33,544 bases of DNA from an uncultured bacterium (GTDB lineage Bacteria; Bacillota_I; Bacilli_A; RF39; UBA660). The position numbers and the translations under genes were made by a program. The DNA lies in the NCBI GenBank assembly GCA_946560065.1, contig CAMNUE010000019.1, positions 1 to 33,544 of the forward strand, read 5' to 3'. Below, piece after piece: positions 16,767-25,426 of the stretch. The notes beneath the pieces are model-generated. The model was not told where the DNA came from, made no database searches, and saw nothing but the letters and a program-made list of their open reading frames with translations. The stretch's first letter is position 1. The number at the start of each line of letters is the position of its first letter.

Positions 16767-16836
16767 CGGTACATTCAAATATCCCCACATAAATTAGACC
16801 GTGGGAAAGTCTAATTTAAGTAAAAGGAGAAAAATT
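16767..16836 (+). promoter_or_regulatory. Structured rplM 5' leader, probably an L13-type leader
   Basis: AAATTAGAC (16791-16799) pairs with GTCTAATTT (16809-16817). The loop holds GTGGG (16801-16805), which can pair with CCCAC (16784-16788) upstream, giving an H-type pseudoknot just before the RBS. Firmicutes rplM-rpsI operons are known to carry an L13 leader that is thought to mediate autoregulation by L13. Assignment to that family is inference from position and structure, not from a covariance search. Confidence 0.6.
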
Positions 16837-17268
16837 ATGACAAGTTATATGCAAAAGAAAGAAACTGTAGAACGTAAATGGTATGTTATTGATGCAGAAG
16901 GTAAGTCTTTAGGTAGAGTTGCTTCTCTAGCAGCAAAATATCTTCGTGGAAAACACAAACCAACTTATACACCACATATTGATTGTGGAGATAACATTAT
17001 TATTATCAATGCAGAAAAAGTTAATTTAACTGGAAATAAGCTTGAAAATAAAATGTATTATAATCACTCTCAATACTTAGGTGGATTAAGAGAAAGAACT
17101 GCAAAAACAATGAGAGAAGAATATCCAATCGAAATGATGGAAAGAGCCGTAAAAGGAATGCTTCCACATAATAGACTTGGAAGACAAATGTACAGAAAAT
17201 TATTCGTATATGCAGGAGACGAGCACAAACATGAGGCACAAAAGCCAGAAGTGCTTGAAGTAAAGTAG
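16837..17268 (+). CDS. rplM: 50S ribosomal protein L13
   Basis: With the ATG at 16837 the product has 143 residues, close to Bacillus L13 (145). It begins [19 protein letters not shown] and contains [24 protein letters not shown] and [22 protein letters not shown] start at 16801 is open but would place the start inside the leader stem-loop; AAAGGAGA upstream of 16837 decides the start. It is the first gene of the rplM-rpsI operon. Confidence 0.97.
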   Translation: MTSYMQKKETVERKWYVIDAEGKSLGRVASLAAKYLRGKHKPTYTPHIDCGDNIIIINAEKVNLTGNKLENKMYYNHSQYLGGLRERTAKTMREEYPIEMMERAVKGMLPHNRLGRQMYRKLFVYAGDEHKHEAQKPEVLEVK

Positions 17269-17280
17269 GAGGGTTAAGTA

Positions 17281-17706
17281 ATGGCAAAAGATAAGAAAAA
17301 TGTTTATACTGGAACAGGACACAGAAAAACAAGTGTTGCAAGAGTAACATTAACACCAGGTAAAGGTAAAATTACTGTTAATGGAAGAGATGTAAATGAA
17401 TACTTTCCTTCTAAAATTTGTGTAATGGATTTATGTCAACCATTAGTACTTACAAATACTCAAGAAATGTTTGATGTAGATGCTAAAGTAAAAGGTGGAG
17501 GTTTTCAAGGTCAAACTGGAGCTATCCGTTTAGGAATTACAAAAGCTTTATTAGACTATGATAAAACAACTCCAGCTGATTCAGAGAATAGTTTTAGAAA
17601 AACTCTTAAAGTTGCAGGATTTATAACAAGAGACTCACGTAAGAAAGAACGTAAGAAACCAGGATTGAAGAAAGCACGTCGTGCTCCACAATTCTCAAAA
17701 CGTTAA
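17281..17706 (+). CDS. rpsI: 30S ribosomal protein S9
   Basis: This 141-residue protein is S9, with [26 protein letters not shown] near the start, the glycine-rich [17 protein letters not shown] and the basic tail [17 protein letters not shown] whose last Arg reaches the P-site tRNA. It is about ten residues longer than the Bacillus protein, mainly by a short N-terminal extension. An imperfect copy of its last codons and the following bases occurs at 18505. Confidence 0.98.
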   Translation: MAKDKKNVYTGTGHRKTSVARVTLTPGKGKITVNGRDVNEYFPSKICVMDLCQPLVLTNTQEMFDVDAKVKGGGFQGQTGAIRLGITKALLDYDKTTPADSENSFRKTLKVAGFITRDSRKKERKKPGLKKARRAPQFSKR

Positions 17707-17723
17707 TTTATACAGTTTCAAGA
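17698..17723 (+). repeat. rpsI 3'-end direct repeat, copy 1 (att-like)
   Basis: This segment covers the last two sense codons (AAA CGT) and stop (TAA) of rpsI and 17 downstream bases. It matches 18505-18530 at 23 of 26 positions, including the first 14 bases (AAACGTTAATTTAT). It resembles one end of an element that integrates at a conserved gene 3' end. Confidence 0.6.
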
Positions 17724-17747
17724 AGCCCTATTTATGGGCTTTTTTTG
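17723..17747 (+). terminator. Terminator of the rplM-rpsI operon
   Basis: AAGCCC (17723-17728) pairs with GGGCTT (17736-17741) around a seven-base loop and runs into a long T-tract. Confidence 0.85.
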
Positions 17748-17901
17748 TATGTTAGAAAACCCAAAATATAAACAAAATAGTAGTTACAGACTAAAGTCTT
17801 ATAAATAAAGAAATGCTAATTAAGTAACATTAATATCTTTTTCAAATCATTATTGCATATTATGAACTATTATACATAGTATTAATAAAGGGGATGAACT
17901 A

Positions 17902-18291
17902 ATGAATAATACCTATAAACTAGATACAAAAATAGGTAATATCATTTCTATTAAAAAAGTAATTGTCGCTGTTATAGGGAAAAAAGACATAGATTACTTA
18001 ACACTAGGATATTTAAATCAAAATAATGAATTTGACAATATTGTAATAGAAAATAATTGTGACAAAGAGGCCATTTTTTCTGTAGGAGATTTTTTAGTCT
18101 ATGATGATGAAAATTTATATAAACTAGAGAGAGACAAATTAATTTCTCTAAATAACTACGATAACTTTACTATAGATAAAAATGCTATCAAGATTTTAAA
18201 AGAAGCAGGCTATACTTTATATAAAGAAATAACAAATCATCATAGTAAAAATCATATATCTATGAAAATAAAAAGATTAATAAGTAATTAA
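17902..18291 (+). CDS. Hypothetical protein between the rpsI-end repeats
   Basis: This 129-residue protein is not recognised. It is mixed alpha/beta by appearance: a beta-rich first half (IGNIISIKKVIVAVIGKKDIDYLTLGYL), an acidic middle and a lysine/histidine-rich end (ITNHHSKNHISMKIKRLISN). There is no signal peptide or membrane segment. AAAGGGGA lies 6-8 bases before the ATG. It is the only intact gene between the two copies of the rpsI 3' end, so it may be cargo left by an integrated element. That is inference. Confidence 0.6.
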   Translation: MNNTYKLDTKIGNIISIKKVIVAVIGKKDIDYLTLGYLNQNNEFDNIVIENNCDKEAIFSVGDFLVYDDENLYKLERDKLISLNNYDNFTIDKNAIKILKEAGYTLYKEITNHHSKNHISMKIKRLISN

Positions 18292-18504
18292 GTAAATATA
18301 AAAATCTATTATTTTTAAATCAAGCCAATAATATAATAAACATAGGGGGGCAATAAAGAAAATAGAAAACGATAATTTAATTTTTTAATCTAAATAATTT
18401 ATAAAGAATAAATAAAAAATTACTAAGGCTTATTAATAAACAATAGAACACAGTAGGTAGACTCCAGAAGAATTTTAAAGTACTATAAAAAAAGCCAATT
18501 TAGT

Positions 18505-18530
18505 AAACGTTAATTTATCCAGTTTATAGA
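18505..18530 (+). repeat. rpsI 3'-end direct repeat, copy 2 (att-like)
   Basis: This matches 17698-17723 at 23 of 26 bases, starting AAACGTTAATTTAT and then CAGTTT after one mismatch. There is no rpsI coding sequence before it. As with copy 1, a terminator-like hairpin ending in a T-run follows, so the copied block may include the terminator. Confidence 0.6.
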
Positions 18531-18554
18531 GGTGCTTATGTACTTCTTTTTTTG
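18528..18554 (+). terminator. Terminator-like hairpin after repeat copy 2
   Basis: AGAGGTGC (18528-18535) can pair with GTACTTCT (18540-18547), including two G-T pairs, followed by TTTTTTT. It parallels the terminator after rpsI in position relative to the repeat, but the stem sequence differs. Confidence 0.5.
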
Positions 18555-18599
18555 TGGCAATATTCTTATCTTTGCATAAAATACAAAGAGGAGGTATTT

Positions 18600-18938
18600 A
18601 TGTTAGACTTAGAATTTCTTCAAAAGATGTTAATAATTGCCATTGCCTTAAGCACTATAACATGTGCATTTATTCAAAAGACAAAAATATTTTTCAAAAG
18701 CAGTAAATTTATTTCCTTATATTCTTTTATAGTCAATGTTTCTATAGGGGTAATTTTTTGTATGACATTTACAGACTTACATTTTCCGAAAAGCCTATGG
18801 GTAGGACTGTTTTCTTTTTTAGGAGCAGATACAATTTATAAATCTTTAGAAGGAAAAATAACTCCACACCGAGAGTTAGTAACAAGAAAAAGAATTAGTA
18901 TCCCAACTGAAAATATTATTAATAAGGAGGAAAAATAA
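18600..18938 (+). CDS. Holin-like small membrane protein
   Basis: Starting at the ATG at 18600 (preceded by AGGAGG), the product has 112 residues. Hydrophobic segments lie at about 8-24, 38-58 and 62-82, and the tail is charged and cytoplasmic-looking (KITPHRELVTRKR). This size and layout fit phage holins, which form membrane holes that release endolysin. The stop is directly followed by the start of an M23 peptidase gene, the usual holin-endolysin arrangement. No specific holin family is recognised, so the role rests mainly on context. Upstream in-frame starts would run into the terminator and are rejected. Confidence 0.65.
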   Translation: MLDLEFLQKMLIIAIALSTITCAFIQKTKIFFKSSKFISLYSFIVNVSIGVIFCMTFTDLHFPKSLWVGLFSFLGADTIYKSLEGKITPHRELVTRKRISIPTENIINKEEK

Positions 18939-19664
18939 ATGGAAAAACCGTTATTTCCCAGTGAATATATGCGAATAACTCAAGGTTATGATGAAGGAAC
19001 ACATAAAAGCAGTTTCGCAATTGATAATGCGGGGAAAGATTCAGGAATAAGTGACATTTATGCTCCATATACAGGAATCATTAAAAAAATATATCAAAAT
19101 GATGCTAATGAAGTTTGGCTAGAAAGCAGTGATAAAGTTGAGTATCCAGATGGAACAGTTGATTACATGACTATGTTATTTGCTCATGCAAACAGTGTCG
19201 ATAATTTATTTGTAGGTAAGTTAATAAAAAAAGGTGAAGCATTCTATAAGGAAGGAACAAAAGGAAATGCCTCTGGAAACCATTGCCATTTTGAATGTGG
19301 ACGAGGAAGATTTAGTAATAGTGGTTGGCATAAAAATAGTTCTGGTTATTGGAGCATCGATAATGGAGAAAGACCAGAAGCGTGTCTATGGATAGATGAT
19401 AGTATTAAGATATTAAACAATAATTCCTATGAATTTAAAAAAATATCCACACCAATTGTGGAAAAACCAAAAGAAGAATTACCACCAAAACAAGAAGATG
19501 TGGAAAAAGAGAAAAATGAAGAAAAGCCAGTTGAAGAGCAAAAAGAAAAGCTCAAAGATGAGCTTGTACCAAAAGATGAGTTTACATTTGTTGCTCCTAA
19601 AACAGATTTATATGGTGTTTATTTAAAAGAAAATCAAAAGTTAACTATAGAAGAGTTATCCTAA
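18939..19664 (+). CDS. M23-family peptidase, endolysin-like
   Basis: The 241-residue protein has an N-terminal LytM/M23 zinc peptidase domain (about 8-130) that should cleave peptidoglycan cross-bridges. His22 and Asp29 (THKSSFAIDNAG), His83 (FAHANS) and the HxH motif His115/His117 (NHCHFECG) fit the metal and catalytic residues. There is no signal peptide, consistent with holin-dependent export. Residues about 170-215 are a Lys/Glu/Pro linker, and the end (FTFVAPKTDLYGVYLKENQ) may be a small binding module. It starts directly after the holin-like gene and overlaps the convergent ZIP gene by 9 bases. Confidence 0.8.
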   Translation: MEKPLFPSEYMRITQGYDEGTHKSSFAIDNAGKDSGISDIYAPYTGIIKKIYQNDANEVWLESSDKVEYPDGTVDYMTMLFAHANSVDNLFVGKLIKKGEAFYKEGTKGNASGNHCHFECGRGRFSNSGWHKNSSGYWSIDNGERPEACLWIDDSIKILNNNSYEFKKISTPIVEKPKEELPPKQEDVEKEKNEEKPVEEQKEKLKDELVPKDEFTFVAPKTDLYGVYLKENQKLTIEELS

Positions 19665-20453
19665 CACTATTTCTAAAATCATCATAATTGAAAAACCTAG
19701 TAATGTTAAGAAGGCCATAAGGTCTTTTTTCTTATTAGTTTGACTTTCCGGAATTAATTCCATTGAGATAACAAATATCATAGCTCCAGCAGCAAAAGAT
19801 AAAATGAATGGTAATATTATCTGTATTTTCATTACTAATAAAGCACCTATAACTGCTGAGATTGGTTCAACGATACCACTAAGTACTGCGAAAAGGAATG
19901 ATTTAAATCTGGACAAGCCTTCTCTTCGAAGTGGGATACTAATGGCGCTACCTTCTGGAAAGTTTTGAATAGCAATTCCAATAGTTAAACTAATTGCTGA
20001 AAATAAAGTTGCGTTATCAATACCATAAGCAATTGCTCCAAAAGCAACCCCAACCACTAACCCCTCGGGAATATTATGTAGAGTAATTGAAGTAAATAAC
20101 ATTGCGCATCTTCTAAGACTTAAACTTCCAGTATCCTTATTTTTAGAAAAATATTCAAGAATTTTATCTCCTGCATATAAGAGAATTCCACCAATCATAA
20201 TTCCACAAAAAATAACTAACCAAGCTTCTAACTTTAAATCATTTGCTATCTCAATAGCAGGATTAAGTAAAGAAAAAAATGATGCTGAAAGCATAATACC
20301 TGCGGAAATAGCAAGCATGGCATCCATTATATTTTTATTAACAGATTTAAATCCGAAGACAACCGCTGCACCTAAAGAAGTAATAATAAAAGTAAAGCAA
20401 CCTGCTAATAAAGCCTGCCATATTGGGTTCATACCCATAAAATAATTAATCAT
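19656..20453 (-). CDS. ZIP-family divalent metal transporter
   Basis: The 265-residue membrane protein is of the ZupT/GufA type, with about eight hydrophobic segments. The metal-binding motifs are HNIPEG (126-131) in helix 4 and QNFPEG (163-168) in helix 5. The second carries Asn in place of a His seen in some members. It should import zinc or other divalent metals. It is convergent with the endolysin-like gene and alone on this strand. Upstream on the minus strand a TGGTATAAT (extended -10 type) lies only 11 bases from the ATG, with GGTGAT between as a possible RBS. Confidence 0.93.
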   Translation of the reverse strand: MINYFMGMNPIWQALLAGCFTFIITSLGAAVVFGFKSVNKNIMDAMLAISAGIMLSASFFSLLNPAIEIANDLKLEAWLVIFCGIMIGGILLYAGDKILEYFSKNKDTGSLSLRRCAMLFTSITLHNIPEGLVVGVAFGAIAYGIDNATLFSAISLTIGIAIQNFPEGSAISIPLRREGLSRFKSFLFAVLSGIVEPISAVIGALLVMKIQIILPFILSFAAGAMIFVISMELIPESQTNKKKDLMAFLTLLGFSIMMILEIVLG

Positions 20454-20846
20454 TATATATCACCATTATACCATATTCAAAATAAATGAATAAGTATAGG
20501 CATATGACCATATCGACAAAATAGAATAACAAAATTTCAGATTATAAACACAATAAGAAATTCATCGCTTATAAATTGATTTCCTAAGTACTATAAATTA
20601 AAATCTCAACTATCTAAGAGACTTCACAACTATTCTAATAAAATTATAATAAAGACATAACAATCAAAATAAAAGACAATGTAGAAGAAAATAAGATATA
20701 TGATACTAAAAGAAATTAAATATAGAGAAAATTTATCCAAAACAATTACTAGAAAAATAGCCCTTCCAAATAGCATCAAAATTGTTGTAAAAAAAACAAA
20801 AAAAAGATATAATTATATATATTAGAATAATACGGGGTGATTTCTA
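20454..20846 (+). other. 393-base AT-rich intergenic region
   Basis: No gene, tRNA or repeat array is visible. The left end holds upstream sequence for the ZIP gene on the minus strand and the right end the promoter of the secretion operon. The middle is very AT-rich without recognisable structure. Confidence 0.5.
20785..20813 (+). promoter_or_regulatory. Promoter of the type VII secretion-like operon
   Basis: TTGTAA at 20785-20790 and TATAAT at 20808-20813 are 17 bases apart; the spacer is almost pure A. The leader to the GTG start at 20847 is about 27 bases. Confidence 0.7.
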
Positions 20847-23800
20847 GTGATAGTTAGATTAATCAAAAAGAAAAGAATTTACAACTTTGTACTACCAACT
20901 AAAGTCTCTGGAAATTACTGGATAACAGATAATGACTATTTAGGAAATACAAGAAACTTAATAAATGTTGAAGAAGAAAATGGCGAATGGAAAATAAAAA
21001 GTGATTTCGAAACTAAAATAATGTCAGGAGAGCACGAAATTGAATCCGCAATTTTAAAAGATTATGGTTTGTATTTTCTTAAAATAAATACAGATAATGA
21101 ATACGTAATATTATATTGTTCTCCAGTTGTTGAAAAAGAAACCGCTAAATTAAGAATAAGAGACCAAAAAGAGTTGTTAATTGGAAATGATAATAGAGCT
21201 CCAATTTGTTATAATCATCCATTAGTTTCGAGGCAACATGCAAGATTAATGTATAGCAATGGTGAATGGATAATTCAAGATTTAAATAGTAAATATGGAA
21301 CATATGTTAACAATAAAGCCGTAACTGCTCAACCATTAGAGTATGGAGATATTATTTTTGTAATGGGTTTAAAAATAGTTGTACTAAAAGATACTATTGT
21401 CATTAACAATCTTGGTAATTGTCTAAGATTAGATACTTCTGTTTTTGAGAAGGTAGGTCCTATAATTCAAAAACAAATAGCTTTTGATAATCCTGATGAG
21501 GAAGGTATAGAATTCTATAAAGAAGATGATTATTTCTATAGAGCACCTCGTTTTAAAACAGGAATAGAAGAAACTGTAATTGCTATTGATCCTCCTCCAG
21601 GAAAAGAAGAAGAGGAAAAAATGCCAGTTCTTTATACAATTGGACCAATGTTGACAATGGCTATGATGTCAATGTCTATGGGATACAGCTCATTAATGGG
21701 TGTCATAAATGGGACTGCAGACCTTGGAGCAGCGTTACCATCATTATTAATGTCAGGAGCTATGCTTGCAACAATGTTACTATGGCCAACCCTTCAAAGA
21801 AGATATCAAAAAAAGCAGCGAAAGAAAAAAGAAGCAGAGCGCCAAACAAAATACATGAAATATCTAGAATCTAAAAAAGAAAAAATTCAAACAGAAATGA
21901 AAATTCAACGTCAAATATTAATTGATAATTATTTACCACTTTCTCAAACAAAAGAAATTGTTTATCAAAAGAAAAGAAATCTTTGGGAAAGAGAAATAGA
22001 ACAAATTGACTTTTTAGATTTAAGACTAGGAGTAGGCTCTACCGAATTACGCGGAAAAATTAATATTCCAGAAGAACATTTCTCTTTAAAAAATGATAAT
22101 TTATTAGAAGAAGTATATAAAGTAGGTGCCTCTTCAAGAACATTAGAAAATGTTCCAGTTTCTCTAAACTTTGTTCAAAAAAACATCAGTGCTATTATTG
22201 GTACAGGTTCCAATAAGAAGCAATTCATTGAAGGATTAGTTCTTCAAATGCTAACTTATCATAGTTATGAAGATTTAAAAATTGTAGTTTTAACAAATGA
22301 ACAAAATGCCAGTAATTGGGAATATATCAAAGTCGCTCCTCATAACTGGAATAATAGTAGAAAGACAAGATTCTTTGCAACTAATCTAGATGAGGCAAAA
22401 GCAATTTCTTTAGAGTTAGAAAAAGAAATGCAAGCTAGAAAATTTAAAGATAATAATGGAAAAATGGAACTAAATGGAGCCGATTATCATCACTATAAAC
22501 CATACTACGTTATCATTACAGATGATTATAAAATGGTTCGTGATATTGAATTAGTAAAAGATGTTTCAGAAATGCCAGTTAATTATGGGTTCAGTTTAAT
22601 AGTTATAAGTCCTCGTCTAGTAAATATTCCAAATGAATGTAAAACATTCATCAGTATTGGTGACAGAAAATCGGGAGTATTTGAAAATGAATTAGTTTCT
22701 AACAAACAAAAAGAATTCAATGCTGACTTTGATCCAACATTAAATATGTTTGAATGCTGTAAAATAATAGCAAATATTCCAATTGATATCGCTAAAGAAA
22801 GTCGAAGCCTACCATCAAGTGTTTCATTCCTAGAAATGTACAATGTTGGTATGATTGATCAATTAAATATTTTAAATCGTTGGAAGAATAATGATCCAAC
22901 TAAAACACTTCAAGCATCAGTTGGTTTGGATAAGTCAAGAGAACTATTTAAATTAGACCTTCATGAAAAAGCTCATGGTCCTCATGGATTGATTGCAGGT
23001 ATGACAGGTTCTGGTAAATCAGAATTTATTATTACTTACATATTATCTATGGCTCTAAATTATCATCCATATGAAGTATCATTTGTTCTTATCGATTATA
23101 AAGGTGGAGGTTTAACAGGAGCTTTCGAAAATAAAGAAACGGGTATGAAACTACCACATTTAGCAGGAACAATTACAAACTTAGATACTGTTGAGATGAA
23201 CAGATCTTTAGCCTCAATTCAAAGTGAGTTACGTAAACGTCAAAGAATGTTTAATGAAGCACGTGATAAACTAAATGAAAGTACTATTGATATCTATAAG
23301 TACCAAAGCCTTTATAGGAGAGGACTAGTTCAAAAACCAATCTCACATTTATTCATAATTTCTGATGAGTTTGCTGAGTTGAAAGATCAAAGACCTGAGT
23401 TCATGGAACAATTAATTTCCACAGCTCGTATTGGTCGTTCCCTAGGAGTTCACTTGATTCTAGCAACTCAAAAACCAAGTGGTGTCGTTAATGATCAAAT
23501 ATGGTCAAACTCAAAATTTAGAGTTTGTTTAAGAGTTCAAGATAAATCAGACAGTATGGATATGATTAAATGTCCAGATGCTGCAGAGTTAAAAACTACA
23601 GGTAGATTCTATTTACAAGTAGGTTATAATGAATTATTCGCAATGGGACAAGCCGCTTGGGCAGGGGCACAGTATTATCCAACAGAAAAAAGAAAGAAAA
23701 AAGTAGACCAATCGATTAATATTGTTGATAATGTTGGTGCCTTAATTAAATCTTTAGATACTAAACAAAATGATGTTATAGTACAATCTAAAGGTGAAGA

Positions 23801-25415
23801 AATTACCAATATTATTAAATATATTGTTGAAGAAGCAAAAAAAGAAGAAGTATCAATTGAACAACTATGGTTAGATAGAATTCCAGATACAATTTATATT
23901 GACAAATTAAAAGAAAAATATAAATATAAAACGGAAAAAAATATTATTAATCCAATTATTGGAGAATATGATGATCCAGATAATCAATCACAAAATGTCT
24001 TAACATTGCCTTTATCAAAAGAAGGTAACACAATCGTTTTTGGTTCAGCTGGTAATGGAAAAGAATTAATGCTTTCAAGTATCGTTTATTCTTGTATTTC
24101 AACTCATGATTCAAAAGAAATCAATTTCTACATTTTAGATTTTGGAGCTGAAACATTAACTATGTTTAGAAATGCACCTCATGTTGGAGAAGTTATTCTT
24201 TCTACTGATGCTGAAAAGATTGCTAACTTATTTAAAATGTTAAATCAAATCGTCGAGGAAAGAAAGAAAATCTTCGTTGATTATAACGGTTCATATGACT
24301 TCTATATAAATCATGGTGGAAAGCAAATTCCAATGATTGCAGTAATTATCAATAATGTTGAAGCTTTCCTAGAAACATATAATGAATATGAAGAATTAAT
24401 GGGACAAATGACAAGAGATTGTCTAAAATATGGAGTAGTCTTTATCTTTAGTACGAATGGACCAAATACAGTTCGTTATCGATTAAGACAAAACTTCAAG
24501 CAGAATGTCGTTCTTCAATTTAATGATCCAATGGATTATTCTGCAGTAATTCCGGGTGTTAGAAAGAAAGAACCTTCCAAAGCATATGGTCGTGGATTAA
24601 TACTTCTAGATTCTATCTTTGAATTCCAAACAGCTTACAGTTATGCTGAGGAAAAGATGACTGATTACATCAAAGTAATTTGTACTAAATTAAACAAAAT
24701 CTGTGATTACAAAGCACCAAGAATACCAGTTTTACCAGATATAGTAAATCAAGAAGCTGTAAAAGAAAAATTAGGTTCACTTGCACAAGTACCAGTAGGT
24801 GTTGCTAAAGAAACGCTTGAAATTGCAACAATCAATTTAAGAGATGAATTCATGTTTAACATAACTGGTGACGATATAACAGCAGATCCATTATTCTTCA
24901 AGGGATTAATAAACAACATTTTAGCAGTAAATAACACAGAATGTATTATCTTTGACAGTAACAGTATCTTAGAAGAGATTAGCAATGAACGTGTTTACTA
25001 CAGTAAAGACACTTGTTATGGAAGCATTGATAAATTAAATGAAGAATTTACAGCCAATAATCAGGAAAAAACAATCATATGCTTCTTAATAAATGTAAAT
25101 TCTATGTTAAGTAAATTAAGTGCCATTGAAAAAGGAAAGTTCACAACACTTTTAACAGATAGTAAAAAGAATGGTAATATAAAATACATAATTGTTGATA
25201 CAATCGATACTATTAAGAGTATAAATTTCGAGCCATGGTATAAATCAAATGTTGATCTATCAGAGGGTATTTGGTTAGGAAATGGCATAGGAAATCAATT
25301 TACTCTCAAAGTTACAACTAACTCAAGAATTTTAAGAGCAGAAGTTGAACCAGGATTTGGTTATGTTATCTACAAAGGTAAAGCAACTTTAATTAAATTA
25401 ATGACAGATGAATAG
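20847..25415 (+). CDS. essC: EssC-like type VII secretion ATPase with FHA domain
   Basis: This 1522-residue protein has the EssC/YukB architecture. An N-terminal region is followed by an FHA domain (about 105-180; VSRQHARLMYSNGEW and DLNSKYGTYVNN), two membrane helices at about 262-315, a basic coiled linker and then FtsK/SpoIIIE ATPase modules. Module 1 is intact: Walker A GMTGSGKS (718-725) and Walker B FIISDE (Asp840, Glu841). Module 2 has GSAGNGKE (1066-1073), lacking the Ser/Thr, and a degenerate Walker B (VIINNVEAF). Module 3 has no Walker A. It should energise export of small helical substrates at the membrane. The start is GTG with GGGGTGAT upstream. It heads an operon with a YukD-like gene. 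Confidence 0.92.
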   Translation: MIVRLIKKKRIYNFVLPTKVSGNYWITDNDYLGNTRNLINVEEENGEWKIKSDFETKIMSGEHEIESAILKDYGLYFLKINTDNEYVILYCSPVVEKETAKLRIRDQKELLIGNDNRAPICYNHPLVSRQHARLMYSNGEWIIQDLNSKYGTYVNNKAVTAQPLEYGDIIFVMGLKIVVLKDTIVINNLGNCLRLDTSVFEKVGPIIQKQIAFDNPDEEGIEFYKEDDYFYRAPRFKTGIEETVIAIDPPPGKEEEEKMPVLYTIGPMLTMAMMSMSMGYSSLMGVINGTADLGAALPSLLMSGAMLATMLLWPTLQRRYQKKQRKKKEAERQTKYMKYLESKKEKIQTEMKIQRQILIDNYLPLSQTKEIVYQKKRNLWEREIEQIDFLDLRLGVGSTELRGKINIPEEHFSLKNDNLLEEVYKVGASSRTLENVPVSLNFVQKNISAIIGTGSNKKQFIEGLVLQMLTYHSYEDLKIVVLTNEQNASNWEYIKVAPHNWNNSRKTRFFATNLDEAKAISLELEKEMQARKFKDNNGKMELNGADYHHYKPYYVIITDDYKMVRDIELVKDVSEMPVNYGFSLIVISPRLVNIPNECKTFISIGDRKSGVFENELVSNKQKEFNADFDPTLNMFECCKIIANIPIDIAKESRSLPSSVSFLEMYNVGMIDQLNILNRWKNNDPTKTLQASVGLDKSRELFKLDLHEKAHGPHGLIAGMTGSGKSEFIITYILSMALNYHPYEVSFVLIDYKGGGLTGAFENKETGMKLPHLAGTITNLDTVEMNRSLASIQSELRKRQRMFNEARDKLNESTIDIYKYQSLYRRGLVQKPISHLFIISDEFAELKDQRPEFMEQLISTARIGRSLGVHLILATQKPSGVVNDQIWSNSKFRVCLRVQDKSDSMDMIKCPDAAELKTTGRFYLQVGYNELFAMGQAAWAGAQYYPTEKRKKKVDQSINIVDNVGALIKSLDTKQNDVIVQSKGEEITNIIKYIVEEAKKEEVSIEQLWLDRIPDTIYIDKLKEKYKYKTEKNIINPIIGEYDDPDNQSQNVLTLPLSKEGNTIVFGSAGNGKELMLSSIVYSCISTHDSKEINFYILDFGAETLTMFRNAPHVGEVILSTDAEKIANLFKMLNQIVEERKKIFVDYNGSYDFYINHGGKQIPMIAVIINNVEAFLETYNEYEELMGQMTRDCLKYGVVFIFSTNGPNTVRYRLRQNFKQNVVLQFNDPMDYSAVIPGVRKKEPSKAYGRGLILLDSIFEFQTAYSYAEEKMTDYIKVICTKLNKICDYKAPRIPVLPDIVNQEAVKEKLGSLAQVPVGVAKETLEIATINLRDEFMFNITGDDITADPLFFKGLINNILAVNNTECIIFDSNSILEEISNERVYYSKDTCYGSIDKLNEEFTANNQEKTIICFLINVNSMLSKLSAIEKGKFTTLLTDSKKNGNIKYIIVDTIDTIKSINFEPWYKSNVDLSEGIWLGNGIGNQFTLKVTTNSRILRAEVEPGFGYVIYKGKATLIKLMTDE

Positions 25416-25426
25416 GAGGGATTAGT

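Larger units (their letters stand above)
18292..18599 (+). other. 308-base gene-poor stretch with relic signals
   Basis: No credible gene is seen here. It contains a TATAAT at 18332-18337 followed by a G-run at 18345-18350 that resembles a promoter and ribosome binding site with no reading frame after them, then the second rpsI-end repeat (18505-18530) and a terminator-like hairpin. The picture suggests decayed sequence. Confidence 0.5.

Noticed and set aside
16801..16836. In-frame GTG start adding 12 residues to L13
   Set aside because: It lies inside the leader stem-loop, has no ribosome binding site, and the added residues are not L13-like; the ATG at 16837 has AAAGGAGA.
17021..17356. Minus-strand open frame of 111 codons antisense to rplM/rpsI
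   Set aside because: It mirrors two conserved ribosomal genes, has no RBS and reads as low-complexity Leu/Phe sequence, a shadow of the coding strand.
17698..18554. Insertion sequence bounded by the two direct repeats
   Set aside because: There is no transposase-like frame and no terminal inverted repeats; the repeat includes a gene 3' end, which fits site-specific integration or duplication better.
20454..20846. CRISPR array or structured RNA in the long AT-rich gap
   Set aside because: No regularly spaced repeat and no stable hairpin series is visible; only promoter-like sequence at the ends.
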